Made by a program: the position numbers and the translations under genes. From assembly GCA_030544235.1 (NCBI GenBank), contig CM060470.1, forward strand, positions 19,656,356 to 19,720,355: 64,000 bases of DNA, written 5' to 3'. The DNA is from Lepturacanthus savala. Taxonomy: Eukaryota; Chordata; Actinopteri; Scombriformes; Trichiuridae. Positions 36,540 to 49,403 of this stretch are shown one piece after another. How positions within the stretch are numbered: position 1 is the first letter of the stretch; every line of letters starts with the position of its first letter. The notes beneath the pieces are model-generated. The model was not told the origin of the DNA. It did no database searches and was given only the letters and a program-made list of their open reading frames with translations.

Positions 36540-39500
36540 CAAATGAACCTTTTTATATTTTTTCTGTCTCAGGCTGTAACCTAAAAAGAACACAGCTGTA
36601 AACTCAGGGCTCTGGGAACATCAGAACAGTCATTAGTTGCAGCCTAGGTAACAATAAAAAAATTGCAGCCTTTTGCTTTAAAATGCACCGTAGGAGTTAA
36701 TAGATGGTTGAAGCCAGCAGGACAGGTGTTTTTTTTATTTTGTTTTGTTTTGTTTTTTTTGGTGTCTCAGTTTGGTATTAGATTAGAATTAGGTATTAGA
36801 TCAGATGAGTCTTCATCTCAATCTTCATGTTCAGAGAATTCATCTTCACCAACTGTTCAAGTGTTTCACTAGGTGGCTGCAGCTTCTCTCAGTGTCTCTT
36901 TGTCTTTTTGACCCAGTGTTTTCTCTGTTCTCTGCTATGTTTTGTTCTCTCAATGAGTCACAGTGAATATTTTACTGCACAAAGCTACAGGTCAGTTATT
37001 AAATAGGTAAGGCAGCTATATTTCTGTAACATATTACACATTTCCTGTACAGGGCAAGTCAATGAGCTTCACATAAAAAAACATTTAACAGTAAGAATCA
37101 GAAACTGAAAAAATAAACAATTTAAAAAATAAACCTTGAATAAAATGAAAAAAAAAACAATAGTAAAAACAAAGTGCAAAAAAATGTAAATAGAGAATAG
37201 AGCAAAAATATGTTTCCAACATCAAGTAATGATTTGTTTTAAAACCATTAAAAGGCCAAAGTGCAAATGAAATATTCAATTTTAAGTGATTTAAAGAGTT
37301 TAATTATGTGAAAAGAAAAATCCTGTTTGAGTTTTAACCTGGATTTAAGCATGTTGTCATTTGGGGCAGATTTCACTTCTTGTTCCAATTATGCAGAACA
37401 ATAACTAAAATCTTTGGGCTCTGTGCTCCGCTATCTGACCTGAATCAGTTGATCTCAGTGCCAACAAGGTTTATATTCCACTAACATGTCCTTGTTCAGG
37501 ACCTAAACCATTTAGTGATTCATAAACCAGCAACAGAACTTTAAAGTGTATTCTATAGCCAACTGGGAGCAACAGACACTAACAGTCATTTGTCTGCACA
37601 GATCTGATCTGGATTTTTATCCGTGAGCTTATATCTACACATCAAGACACATCAGACTGTGAGATAATAATATATTTAAGATAAAGTTGGTATTAAAAAA
37701 ATGTTCATACTCTGGATATATATAAAATTTGGTATATGACTTATTAAACTCATAAATCTGTATTTTTAGCACTTCTAATCACTTCTGGAAACTTCTGGCT
37801 CTGTGCAGATTGTTTTAAAATAATATGTATACCTAGATACTGAAAAAGGAAATTTATGGAAAATAAAAACGTAAAATTATGATCATCCAACTATCTAATA
37901 TTTAAGATTATTAAATCTTTTGTAAGTTCTGTAGTGGCAATTTCAATCTCTGGCCCTATGTGTATTCAACCCTTTTAACTACTGCAGACACAGAATAAGA
38001 CAGGAATCTCAGGTGTGAACGTTACTCTAATGCAGCAGACAAAGTGTGGGGAGGGGCAGTAGAAACAAATGGCTTTTGTTTGACTCCTAAGTGGGATGGT
38101 CTTCAATCTATAAATGCCTTGCCTAAACTATCATCTAGGTCTTTCTCCATTGAGATTGCCTGGATGCAGAATGACCTTTTTGCAAAGAATAAGAAAGATA
38201 CTGTTGGAAATATATGTCTATATATTTCTTCCTTACCAGAAGCACAAAACTTCCATAACAGTTCTACAAGGTCAAACTTACATCATAAAACTTTCAGAGG
38301 AGGAGCAGTAAAAAAAAAGGTGTTGATGCAAACTTTATTTTAATCAGGGGTAATCAATGAGGTCAATACAAACAAAAATACAAACAAACATACCAACAGA
38401 AGGTTTTAACCTGACCTACAGTTTAATTGTGTTGAGTTTGAGTAATGACTATAGGAGTCATTTAATAAAGAAATGATATGATAGCGAGTTTCATTAAGTT
38501 GACCCATAGGTGTCATACTGTAGAAACTGAAACATTAACTGTTTTTATTTATTATAAGAAAGTTTAGGTCTATAAATACTCTCCCATTTTTAACAACCAG
38601 GAGCTGAGCCTGAAAACCAAGACCTGACATCAACCAATCAGAGGAGAGTCTCATTAATATTAATGAGGAAGATACATACTGCACTGCAGATGCTAAACTA
38701 TATTGGAGACGGCCTCAAATATCAGGAAAATAGTTCTGTTTCTGTTGAAATGCTCAGTGTGTGTTGTAGCCAATGACAAGTGTGTGGGAATGTGTAATTT
38801 ACACCAAGGTATTTATGCTCCAGACTCTGCTACCTGTTCACCTGGACCTATTCACCTCTACTCTACCTGTAGTCTACCTCTATTCTACCTATTCACCACC
38901 TGTTCAGCATTAAACACTCCGCTATCTGCAGACTCGTGTGTGAACATTTAGTAGCTGAAAATCATGTTTCCCTCAGGATTTTAGTTTATTTTATTTGTAC
39001 AGTAGTAAAGCTCCCTAATTGTGCAGCAGAGGACAGACACCCACAGGATTCATACAGACTCCTCCCTTTAAGTCATTAAAACATACTAAGACATAAACAC
39101 AACACATAGACTAAAACATAACAAAAAAAATAAAATGTGTAGAACAGAGCAAAAAATAATAAACAAGGCAGATATGAAGACTTTAAATGTGGTGAGACAA
39201 AGCTCGTACTGGTAATAACGTTTTATTCAGATAAAAGATCTTTTTTGAAATGTGTTCTGAAAGTTGCTAAAGAAGATGAGAGACTTCAAAGTCCTTTGAA
39301 CGTTGACTAAGAAAGACCGTCTGATGATGAAAGGAAAAATGATGAAATGTATCTGGAAGGTTTGACTTTAAACATACAACAACACACAAACACATGTTAC
39401 AAGAGAATTTGCAGAATAAATTGACAAAAGTTTAATTTTCCTAAACAAAGGTGCAGATGGCTCCTGTTTAGTGGAGTTCGTTCTAACTAGGCCAAACACG

Positions 39501-39964
39501 ACGACAGTATTTGATATCGGACCAATGAAACTGTAATACACAGTTAAACAAGAAGGAGAATGGTTGCAAACATGTTTATTATGTTTTTCCCATTATTATG
39601 TCTTTATTATGTCTGGGCTAGGAATTTAGAAAACAGGAGCTAAGAAAATCCTGATCCTGAGGTTAAATCATGGGTCTTGTTCCTGAGGGATGAAGGATGA
39701 AGGGAGATCAACAGGTGGATCAATGCACAGTCAGAAGTGAGTCGTTGGTCATGGTGAATAATGACCTGAGTAGAAAGATGAGGTTTCCTCCGCTGGACAC
39801 AGGAGGAGGAGCTTTGTCGTAGGAGAGGAGCTAAGATCCACTGCTGCTCCACCTCCAGAGGAACCAGATTATTTGCCTTAGACACCTGTTAAGACACAAC
39901 CTGGAGGACAAGTCCCACCAGGAGGAGACACAGGACACACTGGAGAGTCTTGTCTTCCTGGGAA
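36540..39964. other. AT-rich noncoding stretch
   Basis: No gene is supported. Part 37360-37640 (TTAAAGTGTATTCTATAGCCAACTGGGAGC in pieces) resembles an interspersed teleost repeat seen elsewhere, low confidence. Part 38800-38915 is a loose tandem of ACCTNTTCACC/CTCTACTCTACCTG words. T- and A-runs at 36729-36760 and 37149-37158. Confidence 0.35.
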
Positions 39965-40169
<205 letters not shown>

Positions 40170-40373
40170 CAATCATGTTGCTGCTGGATGTGGAAAAAGC
40201 AGCTGTTATTTAAACTATTTCAACGTTTCAACTGAGCAGCTGAAGATGTGTTTTATGTCCCTGTGGTCACTTTTTAATAACATCAGCTGACCTGTGCTGA
40301 AACAGCTGATTCTGTCATAGTTCCTGTGAGGAGAGTCTCATCATAACAACTGAGTCAAGGGTGTAGTTAATTC

Positions 40374-40375
<2 letters not shown>

Positions 40376-40450
<75 letters not shown>
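40376..40450. repeat. (CA)n microsatellite
   Basis: About 37 uninterrupted CA units. Confidence 0.98.
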
Positions 40451-40452
<2 letters not shown>

Positions 40453-41160
40453 ACACATGGTTTTTCTTCAGAGAACAGTGTGAAACTGAAGCTGACTCTG
40501 CAGCAGTTCTTCTCCTCTCTTCTGTTTGCCGCTGGCAGACGAGCAGGAAGACAGACGAGAGAATCGAGAGCACAGGAGACCGGATCGTACACATCACCAT
40601 GGCAACGGAGAGAAAATCCTTTCCGCGAAATCCCTCCAGAGCACAGAACACTGTGCATTATGTACGGCAGAACAAAAAGTGCCAGAGCTCTGGCAGATAT
40701 CCCACTTCCTGTGTGTACGCAGGTCTCCGTCTGATCCCGTCGGCATGAAAGAGCTCTGAGAGAGATGCCGTCAAATCAGGTCAGACGAGCAGGATCAGGT
40801 TTCACTCAGTCCATCAGCGGATCAGATGATTGAAGAGCAGAATAAATCAGATCCGTCTGAGACAAACGGCTCTGCTGCTGAGAGGAGGGAGACAGCTGTA
40901 ATGAGGCCGGTGGCTGATTCAGGCCTCAGAGCACGTCGCCACTCTGACTCAAAGATCCCTGCAGACATGTATTAAGACCAATAAAGATACTCTGCTTGGA
41001 ACAATAATCTGTCTGATATCATTTTGTTTTAAGTATAATTACCACTTTAAAATCCCTGAAATGGCATCTTCTACCTCATTAAAAATATCCAGAATGTATG
41101 AATTATGAATCAGGGAAGCACAGCAGCTCCTGGATGTTAGAGACTCTTCTCCTCTGCCTC
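40451..41160. other. GC-richer noncoding block
   Basis: Opposing open frames (40480-40734 + and 40451-40651 -) cannot be told from chance. It contains a good start context ATCACCATGG at 40596-40605, but the frame shows no domain. Part 40860-40960 is CpG-containing and unique-looking. Confidence 0.35.
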
Positions 41161-42200
41161 GTTTCCACAGACAGAACCAGCTCAACTCAGCAAGACTCGC
41201 TTTGGTTTCAGGTGTGTGTGTTTCCATCAAGAATTAACGTGGATGGGGTTGTTATAACATGCAGTGACAAACCTCTCTGTGCGACACATCCAAGTTGGTT
41301 TCCATTCATGTTTGTTTCCATCAACCTCACACAAAAGCATCTCCACCAACATGGACGACATTGTGTTTTCCTGCTCCATGTTCCTTCCGTGTTAATCAAT
41401 ATTCAATCACTAGTGTGACTGAACTATGATCAGCTGTCAGGCTCAGACATCGCTCATTGTAGCTCATCTTGTGACGTAAATCTCTGACCATTCAGTGTCC
41501 AGCATCCTGGTGACATCACATCAAAGTAGCTGCTCAGCTTGCTGGAATTTGAAGGAAGTGAAACCATGAACAGAACCAGGGACCAGAGTTTGGTAATGGA
41601 AAAAAAAAAAGTGAGTTGAGGCGATACTGTTAAAAAAGTTCAAAAGTTTGGGGTCACCCAGACAATTTAGAGTTTTCCATGAAAAGTTACACTTTTATTT
41701 GCTACGATAAGTTTTTTGAGAGAGGAAATGAACAAACACATTGTACCATTAGAACACTGGAGTGATAGTTGCTGGAAATGGGCCTCTATACACCTATGTA
41801 GATATTGCACCCAAAACCAGACATTTGCAGCTAGAATAGTCATTTACCACATTAGCAAGGTATAGAGTGTATTTCTGATTAGATTAATGTTATCTTCATT
41901 GAAAAAAAACAGTTTTCTTTCCAAAATAAGCACACTTCGAAGTGACCCCAAACTTTTTACATTAGTGTAATTGGTTTGTGTTAGAAAAAGATCATGGTTT
42001 GGGTTCAAAGGATGGGTTCAAACATAAAATCATGGGACAAATGTCTGGTAAAATATCTGATGGTGTCAGAACTGTTCAGCTCACTTGGAACCTGAAGGAG
42101 GCAAACCAAAAATAGAACCAGGAATCAGATTTTGGTTATTGAAACACAAAAAACTATGAGTTAAGTCAAGGAAAATTGAGCTGATACCATCTAGTGGAAA
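41161..42200. mobile_element. Nonautonomous DNA element with TTTCCAC ends, carrying an insertion
   Basis: Left end TTTCCACAGACAGAACCAGC pairs with the reverse complement of the right end, TTTCCACTAGATGGTATCAG; both are followed by CTCAA. The interior has a related pair of segments, 41545-41625 and 42093-42170 (GAACCAGGGACCAGAGTTTG versus GAACCAGGAATCAGATTTTG). The two are separated by a Tc1 MITE. It is therefore either two partial copies or one element with an internal duplication. Confidence 0.6.
41625..41970 (-). mobile_element. Tc1/mariner-type MITE, nested inverted copy
   Basis: Right end GTGACCCCAAACTTTTTACA TTAGTGTA; left end eroded to TACTGTTAAAAAAGTTCAAA before AGTTTGGGGTCAC. The interior, reversed, matches 4806-5240 (CATTGTACCATTAGAACACTGG, CACCTATGTAGATATTGCAC in pieces). 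No coding capacity. Confidence 0.88.
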
Positions 42201-43903
42201 TGTACTATTAGCGTTCAGATAACACAACCATTGCAAATACGCCATGAAGTTTCCATCCTCAGCAGGTTGCATGTGCTGAGGACAGGACGTCCTGCAACAG
42301 CAGAGGAGCTGATGTGGTCAATGTTGACTCACCAGTTAACAAAATGGATCTGATTTGATAGACTCAGACCCAGAGGTCCCACAGTGGATTTTAGACCCCA
42401 TGAAACGATACCAGATCGGGTCCCACCACCACCGCAGACCAGCTCTGCTGTAACCACCTCCAGAACCTGATCGACCCCTCAGAGCTTTAAATAACGCCAC
42501 CTTTGCAAGCTTGCAACTCTCCTGTAGTTCAATACTTACTGTACAATATTCACTGACAGAGAACTGAGAGAATTTAACACTGTGTGGACATGATGCAATA
42601 TTCTGCAGACACTGGAATTCACCATCTGATATTGTCTATAAGAAAGTGCTGAAGGATGTTTTTTACAGTCTTAGTATGATTTAATGGTAACATTCCTTTT
42701 TTAACACATCTTTATTGATTTTTGAACATGGTACATCATTCGTCCAAAGTAATTATAGCTTTCAAATCTTTAAACACTTTCTCTCTCCTCAACACTGAAC
42801 TCTGAGCCTCAGTGTAATAGAACAATTGAATATGGTTATGTTGTCTGAAAATAAAGACTTACATGCACATATATCATTATGGCTACAATATTTGGATATA
42901 TAAATAATAATTTGAAAAGCAAAACCGAATAAAAAAAGTTTGTTTGTATATATAAAAATGAAAAAGAAAATTGAAAAGAAATTAGGTAAAATTAATAAAA
43001 TTATTAAATAATACCTACAAGAAATTAGGAGGGTTTAGTCTTACATGGTGGATGTTATATTTAAGGAGGTATGATATCAGGTCTTGTTTCCAAAAATATA
43101 ATAAATACATCCAGTATTTTATGAAAAATATTACTCTTATGTTTGATTGTATATGAAAGTCTTTCAATCAATATACAAAATGAAAGTTAATTGATCCACA
43201 TGTTCAAAGAATAATGTATAATGGAAATATTCCGTAATGAAAAAAACATTAAAATAACAAACATTGAGGCCATGGAGACATTGACTTGAAGGCACTTACA
43301 TGAGTCACTTAAAGCTTCAAACAGTCCAACATCCATACACACACTCCTGATATATTGAAAGGAAGAACCGAGTCTATCGTGTGAATAGTTTGATAAAGGT
43401 TTCACTGCATTGATGAAATGTCGATAAGAGGAATGAAATGTAAACTGTTGTATACAGAGTGATGTCTACCACTCACAGACTTCAGCACCTTTCACAGCCT
43501 GTTCAAGGCTGTTACTCCTGTTCTGAGTGAAAGGTACAAAAGCGGAACAGAAGCAGAGATGTTTCATCAACAGGATTCGCTGCTTGTCAAACTGCTCCTT
43601 ATTACAGTATTGTTAGTGCAATAAAAAACTTATATTTACTCCGCACAAATGGCTAAATCGCAATGTTGCAATGGTAAAAGCTCAGTGAACAATGACGATC
43701 AGCCATCAGTGATGGATGGTCTTTAGTTTGCCCAACACGAATCAACGCTGCATTTAATCATCTTTAAAGGTCTGAACCTATAACTTTGGAGGTGATAACA
43801 CTCATGGAAACACTCAGGACTGCTTATTTTAGTCTTTAAGCCATTGTCAAATTTGCATGCTGTCTATATTGTTTCTGCATGGCTATTTTCAACTTCTACT
43901 TAG
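42201..43903. other. Noncoding stretch
   Basis: No gene is supported. Part 42700-43430 is AT-rich; ACACATCTTTATTGATTTTTGAA at about 42704 looks like the reverse complement of a LINE 3' end with AATAAAGATGTG, low confidence. Confidence 0.35.
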
Positions 43904-46465
43904 CAGTGGCAGTTCTAGACCAATTTTGACTGAAGGGGCCTGGGTGGGATCAGGGGTTTTGTCAGAGGGACACATTCAATCCAGGGCAAAAAAGACAATG
44001 ATTCAAAATCTTATTTGATAGTATTTTCAAAAAATTATTTTTAAATCATTGTAACCAAAGTAAATCGTTCACTTCAAATATCATATATGAGTAATTAAAA
44101 ATAAAAATAACATTTTACACAAACATAATAACATTTCATACAAATTTTGGCTTCCCATAAATGGACTATATACCATATTGAAATTACTACTTTCTTCAAA
44201 CAAACACTAATCAAACTATTTCTACACTTAGTTAAGTATTAGTAAACTTAGTAAACTAGTAGTGTAAAAGACAATTAAGTAAACCCTTGTGCAGCTGATA
44301 CTCCATGCAGGTCCAGATTTCTCTACCCAGGGACCGAGGTGTCCTGTGACACACCCACCTGTGCAGTTTTCCATTAAGATGGGATCACAACTGCTATTTT
44401 ACAGTTTGTAGAGCTCCAAAAATACTTCTTTATATGGCTCTGTTCTAGCTCTGCTATACTGGAGGGTCGCTGCATCCCAGTCTATACGTCCTTTCTAAGA
44501 TCCTTCTGAACTGATGTAGTTCATGCCCCAGGTCATCAATATTTAGATCATACAATTGAGCAAATGAAAACAGAGTTGTGTCTCTTTAGACAATTGTTTT
44601 TCAAGCTCACTGAACATAAGATCAATGTCAGCGTAGAAAAAGTTTGCACGAAACTCGTGTCTTTCTAACTCTCTGCCCAACACTGGTCAGTACACAGTGC
44701 TGGCTGAGTTTAGATCTTAGCGTTTTTTGTCGTTTTGCAGCTGGTGGATGTGGGATCACACTGAGGAAAAATATTCAACACATTCCACACATCATCAAAG
44801 AAAGTCTCCTGCCTGAAAACAATGTTTGAACTAAAGCGTCAACTACTGTACATCTAAAGTGTCAATTAAATGCTGGAGGTTGGTGCACTATTGTACATCA
44901 CCATTTGTATAGCCAGCCATTTGGGATGGACAACTGATCCAGATTTGAACACATATAGTTTTCTAATAAGTAGAAGAATTCCTCTACCTCCAGGATAGCT
45001 TTGACTGTATCTACTAAAACTAGATTTAGACAGTGGGCGGTGCAATGAAGGTAAAAGTGATATTTTGACAGAAGCCTCATCATAAGCTTGGTCTACAAGG
45101 TTCTTTTTGTAGTCTAGATGATGATGATGATGATGATAAGCATGGCTTAGTTTTCTCACTAACTCATGCTACATGCTCTTTGTGGATCTCAAATGGAGAA
45201 AACTTCCCTGGACAGCTCCATTGTAGTAGTACAAGAAAGATCTCTTCCTTTTTTATATATCTTTTCTTTCATCTGTGATGATGCTGAAGACTTCAGTTTT
45301 TCACATCTTCTGTAATTTAAGTTTGAATCATGTCTGCTAAACAATCCAGAACCTCATTCTGAATGATTCTGCTTGTGTATTTTATATTGTGATCGGAAGT
45401 CAATCTTTTTTTTACAGCATCATTGTTAGCGATCGTGTCAAGAATTGCCTTGAAGTTCCCTTTATTATCTCAGTCAGCAGACTCATTATGTCCTAGTTTT
45501 CTTTGATCTTCTTTCTTTTTGTCTGTTGTGCTCTTTGTTTAAGGCATTCACAAGTGTTACAGCTGCTGCAGCTCTCTGAGAGTCCGTCTATGGGACCTTG
45601 GCTTGTTTATGCCGCTCAGACCTTGCAAGCAATGCACTGCTTTCTTCTAGTTTTTGAAACCAACTGGTGAGTAAAGGCCTGTGTCTGTTCTATTAGAAAG
45701 GGATAAAATGGAAGAGATCAAGCCAGGGGTGGATGTGGTACCAGGCTGCCTTGAAGATCCTCCTCCTCTCCCCCATCAGCGTCCTTGGAAACAACTTTAT
45801 ATCTGGCTGCATTGGTGCTGATGTCTGTGGTGAAAGACAAACTGAATATATGTATAAATTCTGCATGGACATTGTATAAGTTAAACTGCAGTTACACTGA
45901 CACTGCTTAAGCACTCACACAATTGTCTAAACTACTTCACTGTATTTATTTATTAATTGTATTAATTAATTGTATTTTAAATGTATTCAATACCTTCTTT
46001 CATTTTAAGTAAAAAAAAAAGTCTGATTAGGCACTGAAGCTAGATGTTTTACATGCACCATGCATTTTGGCATTCAGGCAATGTATATATCTTTCCTGTT
46101 ATTTAAACATGAAAATAAAAAGTAACACACATGCACACACACACTCATACATTCTTTTCAGCATCACATACCTGATGGTCCAGTGCTTGTAGATGCACAT
46201 ATATTGTCTGTCTGTGTCTCACACTCCGTTTGTATCCCAGTCTCAGCCTTTTCACTCTCAGCATCTTTCTCTGTCTCTTTGCTGCTCCTGTGCCCTCTCT
46301 CTGTAAACTAGTGTCTCCCACGTCCTCTGCCTTTCTCTCTGTGATGCTTTCAACTTGCTTCCCTTCAGCTCTTTCAACACTATCATCTGCCTCTGTCTCA
46401 ATGTCTGCCTCATTATTTGTCTTTTTAGTGCAGAAATAGGATGTAATATCCTTTCTTCTTTTCAT
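43904..46465 (-). pseudogene. hAT transposase relic of ZMYM1/DUF4371 type
   Basis: Read from high to low coordinates. The start MKRRKDITSYFCTKK (46465) matches the usual N-terminal K-R-D-I-x-S-F-F motif, followed by an acidic spacer. Then PDIKLFPRTLMGERRR...AAWYHIHPWLD (about 45840-45720) matches the entrance to the TTF-type zinc finger. Then LHCTAHCLNLVLVDTVKAI (about 45060-44990) contains the conserved C..H.LNLV block of the catalytic fold. Then FSFAQLYDLNIDDLGHEL and QFRRILERTY (about 44570-44480) match the segment before the C-terminal dimerisation region. The zinc-finger cysteines beyond WLD and most of DUF4371 are missing or shifted. A likely hAT end, CAGTGGCAGTTCTAGACC, starts at 43904. 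The opposite end was not found. A (GAT)n run near 45117-45137 lies inside. The copy is dead: multiple frameshifts, stops and deletions. Confidence 0.83.
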
Positions 46466-46884
46466 TTTGAACTACAGACAAAAAGCAATGGAGGAGAATT
46501 ACACTTCAGCAACCCAGTATTATTACAATGTTATTGTAGTTGTTATGTAATGTTATTACAATGGGCTGCTGTTGTGGGCTTGCTTGGTTTTGGGTTGTGG
46601 TAAGGTTAATTAATGTTAATGTATGGTGGTCAACAGGCTGCTATTATAAGTTATAATTGTAATCGATATATAATTCAGGTTAGCCAACAACATTATATAC
46701 TATAAGTCTTAACTTGTAACAATATAATATTGTCCATTGTGGTAATCTTTTCTTGATTCGGGCCGCCTCTTCTTGGGTTGCTTCACGCAACGCAGCTCGT
46801 CTTTTTTCAGTGGTGCAATGGACTAAAGGATCCAACTAGGATGTTAAGCTACACGCATTAGTTCCACCTCCTGCATCGGTGCAA
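46466..46884. other. Noncoding stretch between hAT relic and fold-back locus
   Basis: No gene is supported. It may hold the remaining terminal part of the hAT element. Confidence 0.35.
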
Positions 46885-47222
46885 AAGGAGGAGGTGATGA
46901 GGAGGTGCTGGAGAGAGGGGCACTGAAAGTAGCATCCATATCCTCACCCAAGAAAGAAGGTGTTGTGGAGGTGGTGTTGGGGTGTTGAGGAGGATGCAGG
47001 GGTGATGAGGAGGAACGACATGGTGATGAGGAGGAAGGAGGTGCTGATGCTGGACAACCGTATCCTCACTCTAAAAGTCACCACCTCCTTCCTCCTCATC
47101 GCCACCTGCTTCTTCTTAACTACAACCGATGTCCTCCTCATCACCACCTCCCACAGCACCTCCTCTGTGGAGGGAGGATATGGACACTACTTTCAGTGCC
47201 CCTCTCTCCAGCATCACCTCCT
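46885..47222. repeat. Large imperfect fold-back with nested inverted repeats
   Basis: The outer arms (46885-46940 and 47170-47222) share TGCTGGAGAGAGGGGCACTG and AAAGTAG with the reverse complement. Inside, GATGAGGAGGAAGGAGGTG (47025-47043) is the exact complement of 47082-47100. The purine-rich strand is built of GGTGATGAGGAGG units. The segment GTAGCATCCATATCCTCACC with AAGAAAGAAGGT resembles GTAGCATCCACATTCTCGCT on the minus strand at about 49945, so this is another copy of the module in the neighbouring locus. Confidence 0.88.
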
Positions 47223-47692
47223 CCTTCCTTCTTTTTGGAGTGAGGATACGGACACTACACACAGTGTTAAACAAAATACATCAGCATGCAAATGTGTGTC
47301 AGTTGGTTCTTTTGTGTGAAGCCTCTGTTCTGACCTGAGAACAAATTATGATATTAAAAAAAAAATAAACAAACCAAAAGTGGATTTAAAGAAAGACTTT
47401 TAGGAAAAGATTGTTGTCTTTGCACCATGTAGCCAGTTGGTTCACCTCATTTCAGTCTCATCATTGCTGCTGATGGGACCACTGTACATTTAACAAAGTG
47501 ATTGCATAGTTTGGTACAGTAAACACGATGACCAATCAGGAGTCAGGAGCCATTTGAATGTAAACATGTTTTTTATACTGTCAAACTGTGTCTAGAATGT
47601 TTCTTTTTGAATAATCAGAATATTCAGAATCATTTCTTCTTCACACTCAGACTGAACAGCATCTCAGAGATATACAGAGATTCATTTCATCC

Positions 47693-47826
47693 ATGATTCT
47701 CCAACTAAAGATGGAAGAAAATGAACAAGGACAAAGACTTGACAGACAAGAAGAAGAACCAGGAAAATGGGGAGACACAACAAGATATTGTTTCAACCTA
47801 TCAACAAATTCATTCATCACTGTGAG
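47693..47826 (+). pseudogene. Exon-like block 1 of unrecognised gene or element (left copy)
   Basis: An AUG at 47693 (second at 47711) opens 45 codons of charged peptide (MEENEQGQRLDRQEEEPGKW...). The block ends at a consensus splice donor, GTGAG/GTAAGT, at 47827; unspliced translation stops two codons later. The inverted partner (51619-51486) keeps the same AUGs and the same donor, but its frame is cut by a TGA after 30 codons. Conservation of both start and donor suggests a former first coding exon. I do not recognise the protein. In the left copy the likely continuation is the block at 48986. Confidence 0.4.
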
Positions 47827-48406
47827 GTAAGTAAATTATCAAATATTTTAATGAACAGCAGGTTAGTTAATTTACTTGAATATTTACATTTCAGGCTTTG
47901 TTAGATTCAGATTCAAGTGAATAGAGAAATAAAAGTTTTCTTGAACTGAAAATGTTAGCTTCCTTAAATAAAAGTACAAAAGTATTAGCAGCAAAATGTA
48001 CACCTATGCAGACAGTGTTATTGCTGTTACTGTTGTATATTATACTACTTGTTTTTAATCACTAAATATTTTTGAAGCATTTTAATGTTTAATTAATGTA
48101 CCATACTGGAGATACTTGTTCTTGATTAATAGTAAAATGTACTCCATCATAAAATTTGCAATCTTTCAAACAAAGTAAATAACTAAATCTGACAGATAAA
48201 TGTAGTGGAATAGAAAGTTAACTTTTCTTCTAAAATGTAGTAAGAGCGGAAGTATAAAGTAGCATCCTGTTTATTCCTTTTTTTATTTCCTTTTTTTGTA
48301 AATAATGTATTAATTAATCTATAAATTAATGCATCGCTTTGCTTTAAAATATTATGTGAGCCTTTTGGAACAAATATCATATCATATAAATAGTCTGTTT
48401 TACTGT

Positions 48407-48761
48407 CAGTCAGTCATTTTCTATACCTGCTTATTCCTCATTAGGTCTGCTGGAGCCTATCCCAGCACGTTACGGCGAGAGGCAGGGATACACCCCAGAT
48501 GGTCGCCAGCCAATCGTGGGGCACACACACCATTCGCTCACACACTCACACCTACGGGCAATTTAGAGTTGCCAATTAACCTCAGCATGTTTTTGGACTG
48601 TGGGAGGAAGCCGGAGTACCCGGTGAAAACCCACGCAGACATGGGGAGAACATGCAAACTCCACACAGAAAGGTCCCAGACCCAGGACGCAAGGCGGTCT
48701 TGAACCTGCGACCTTCTTGCTGTGAGGCAACAGCGCTAACCCCTGCGCCACCATGTCGCCC
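48407..48761 (-). mobile_element. tRNA-derived V-SINE, full length
   Basis: Same family and orientation as 10992-11358, bounded by perfect 12-bp target duplications CTGTTTTACTGT (48395-48406 and 48762-48773). The paralogous right arm has an empty site at about 50961-50972, confirming the boundaries. Compared with 10992-11358 it lacks GGTCGCAGG near its 3' end. Confidence 0.95.
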
Positions 48762-48985
48762 CTGTTTTACTGTTTCCATTAAAATATGTATACTTAATGC
48801 AAAGAACATTATATTTTAGGTTGAATGCATGTATGCGAGTCAAAACTGCTTCCAGTCACAGTGATCGGTATTAATAATAAATATTTTGTGGATTTTCTTT
48901 TTTAAATCAAAACAATACAGTGTCTTACAGTTTGCTGATGTATGCTTTTCACTAGCAGAATTACCTGTGTTGCTGTACAGATCAG

Positions 48986-49403
48986 AGCAATGAACCTGAT
49001 TAACTTGTTGATGTGGAGGAGGATGTCACAGATGACCTCATCAAAGACACTGATGTCACACCAAGTCCCTCCCCAGCCTTGTCACATGACTACGAGGTTG
49101 GTTTATCATCCACAGAGCAGAGTTTTATCAGGGCCCTGAACACTGGCCTCTCAGAAGACAGCACAGACCAAACTCTAAGACAGGGGGATCTAGTTCATTT
49201 AAACAAGACATAGAAGATACTTGTATAGCCAAAAGCCCAAAGACCGCCTGCTGTGGTGGAGCTGCTACAACCTGTGGTGGCTGGGGTAAGACCAAATGTT
49301 TCTGGAGGAACCAAAGGAGGAGGCTTCCAATACTGAAGAGATTCCACCTGAGCTTCAAACTGACAGCGACCCCAGTGATGAGCAGAGAGACAAGATCTGT
49401 GAG
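48986..49403 (+). pseudogene. Exon-like block 2 (acidic), left copy
   Basis: Follows an acceptor-like GTGTTGCTGTACAG. The first frame reads DQSNEPD, a stop, then LVDVEEDVTDDLIKDTDVTP and onward to about 49213. The stop is CAA to TAA relative to related modules at 49930-50130. A second acidic frame, LEEPKEEASNTEEIPPELQT...DEQRDKICE, runs to a donor-like GAG/GTATGT at 49404. The two frames differ, so a frameshift or intermediate splice is implied. The product is unrecognised. Confidence 0.3.

Larger units (their letters stand above)
47433..48990 (+). repeat. Left arm of a long inverted duplication
   Basis: Imperfect reverse complement of 50515-51986. Matching landmarks: AGTTGGTTCACCTCATTTCAGT at the outer edge, TGGGACCACTGTACATTTAAC, TGTAAACATG, CAGCATCTCAGAGATATACA, CTCCAACTAAAGATGGAAGA, a shared GAGGTAAGT, ACCTATGCAGAC, and CAGTGTCTTACAGTTT at the inner edge (about 48918). 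A V-SINE interrupts this arm at 48407-48761. Confidence 0.9.

Noticed and set aside
40341..40658. Minus frame with a VCVCVC tail
   Set aside because: Mostly (CA)n read-through; the rest overlaps opposing frames with no domain.
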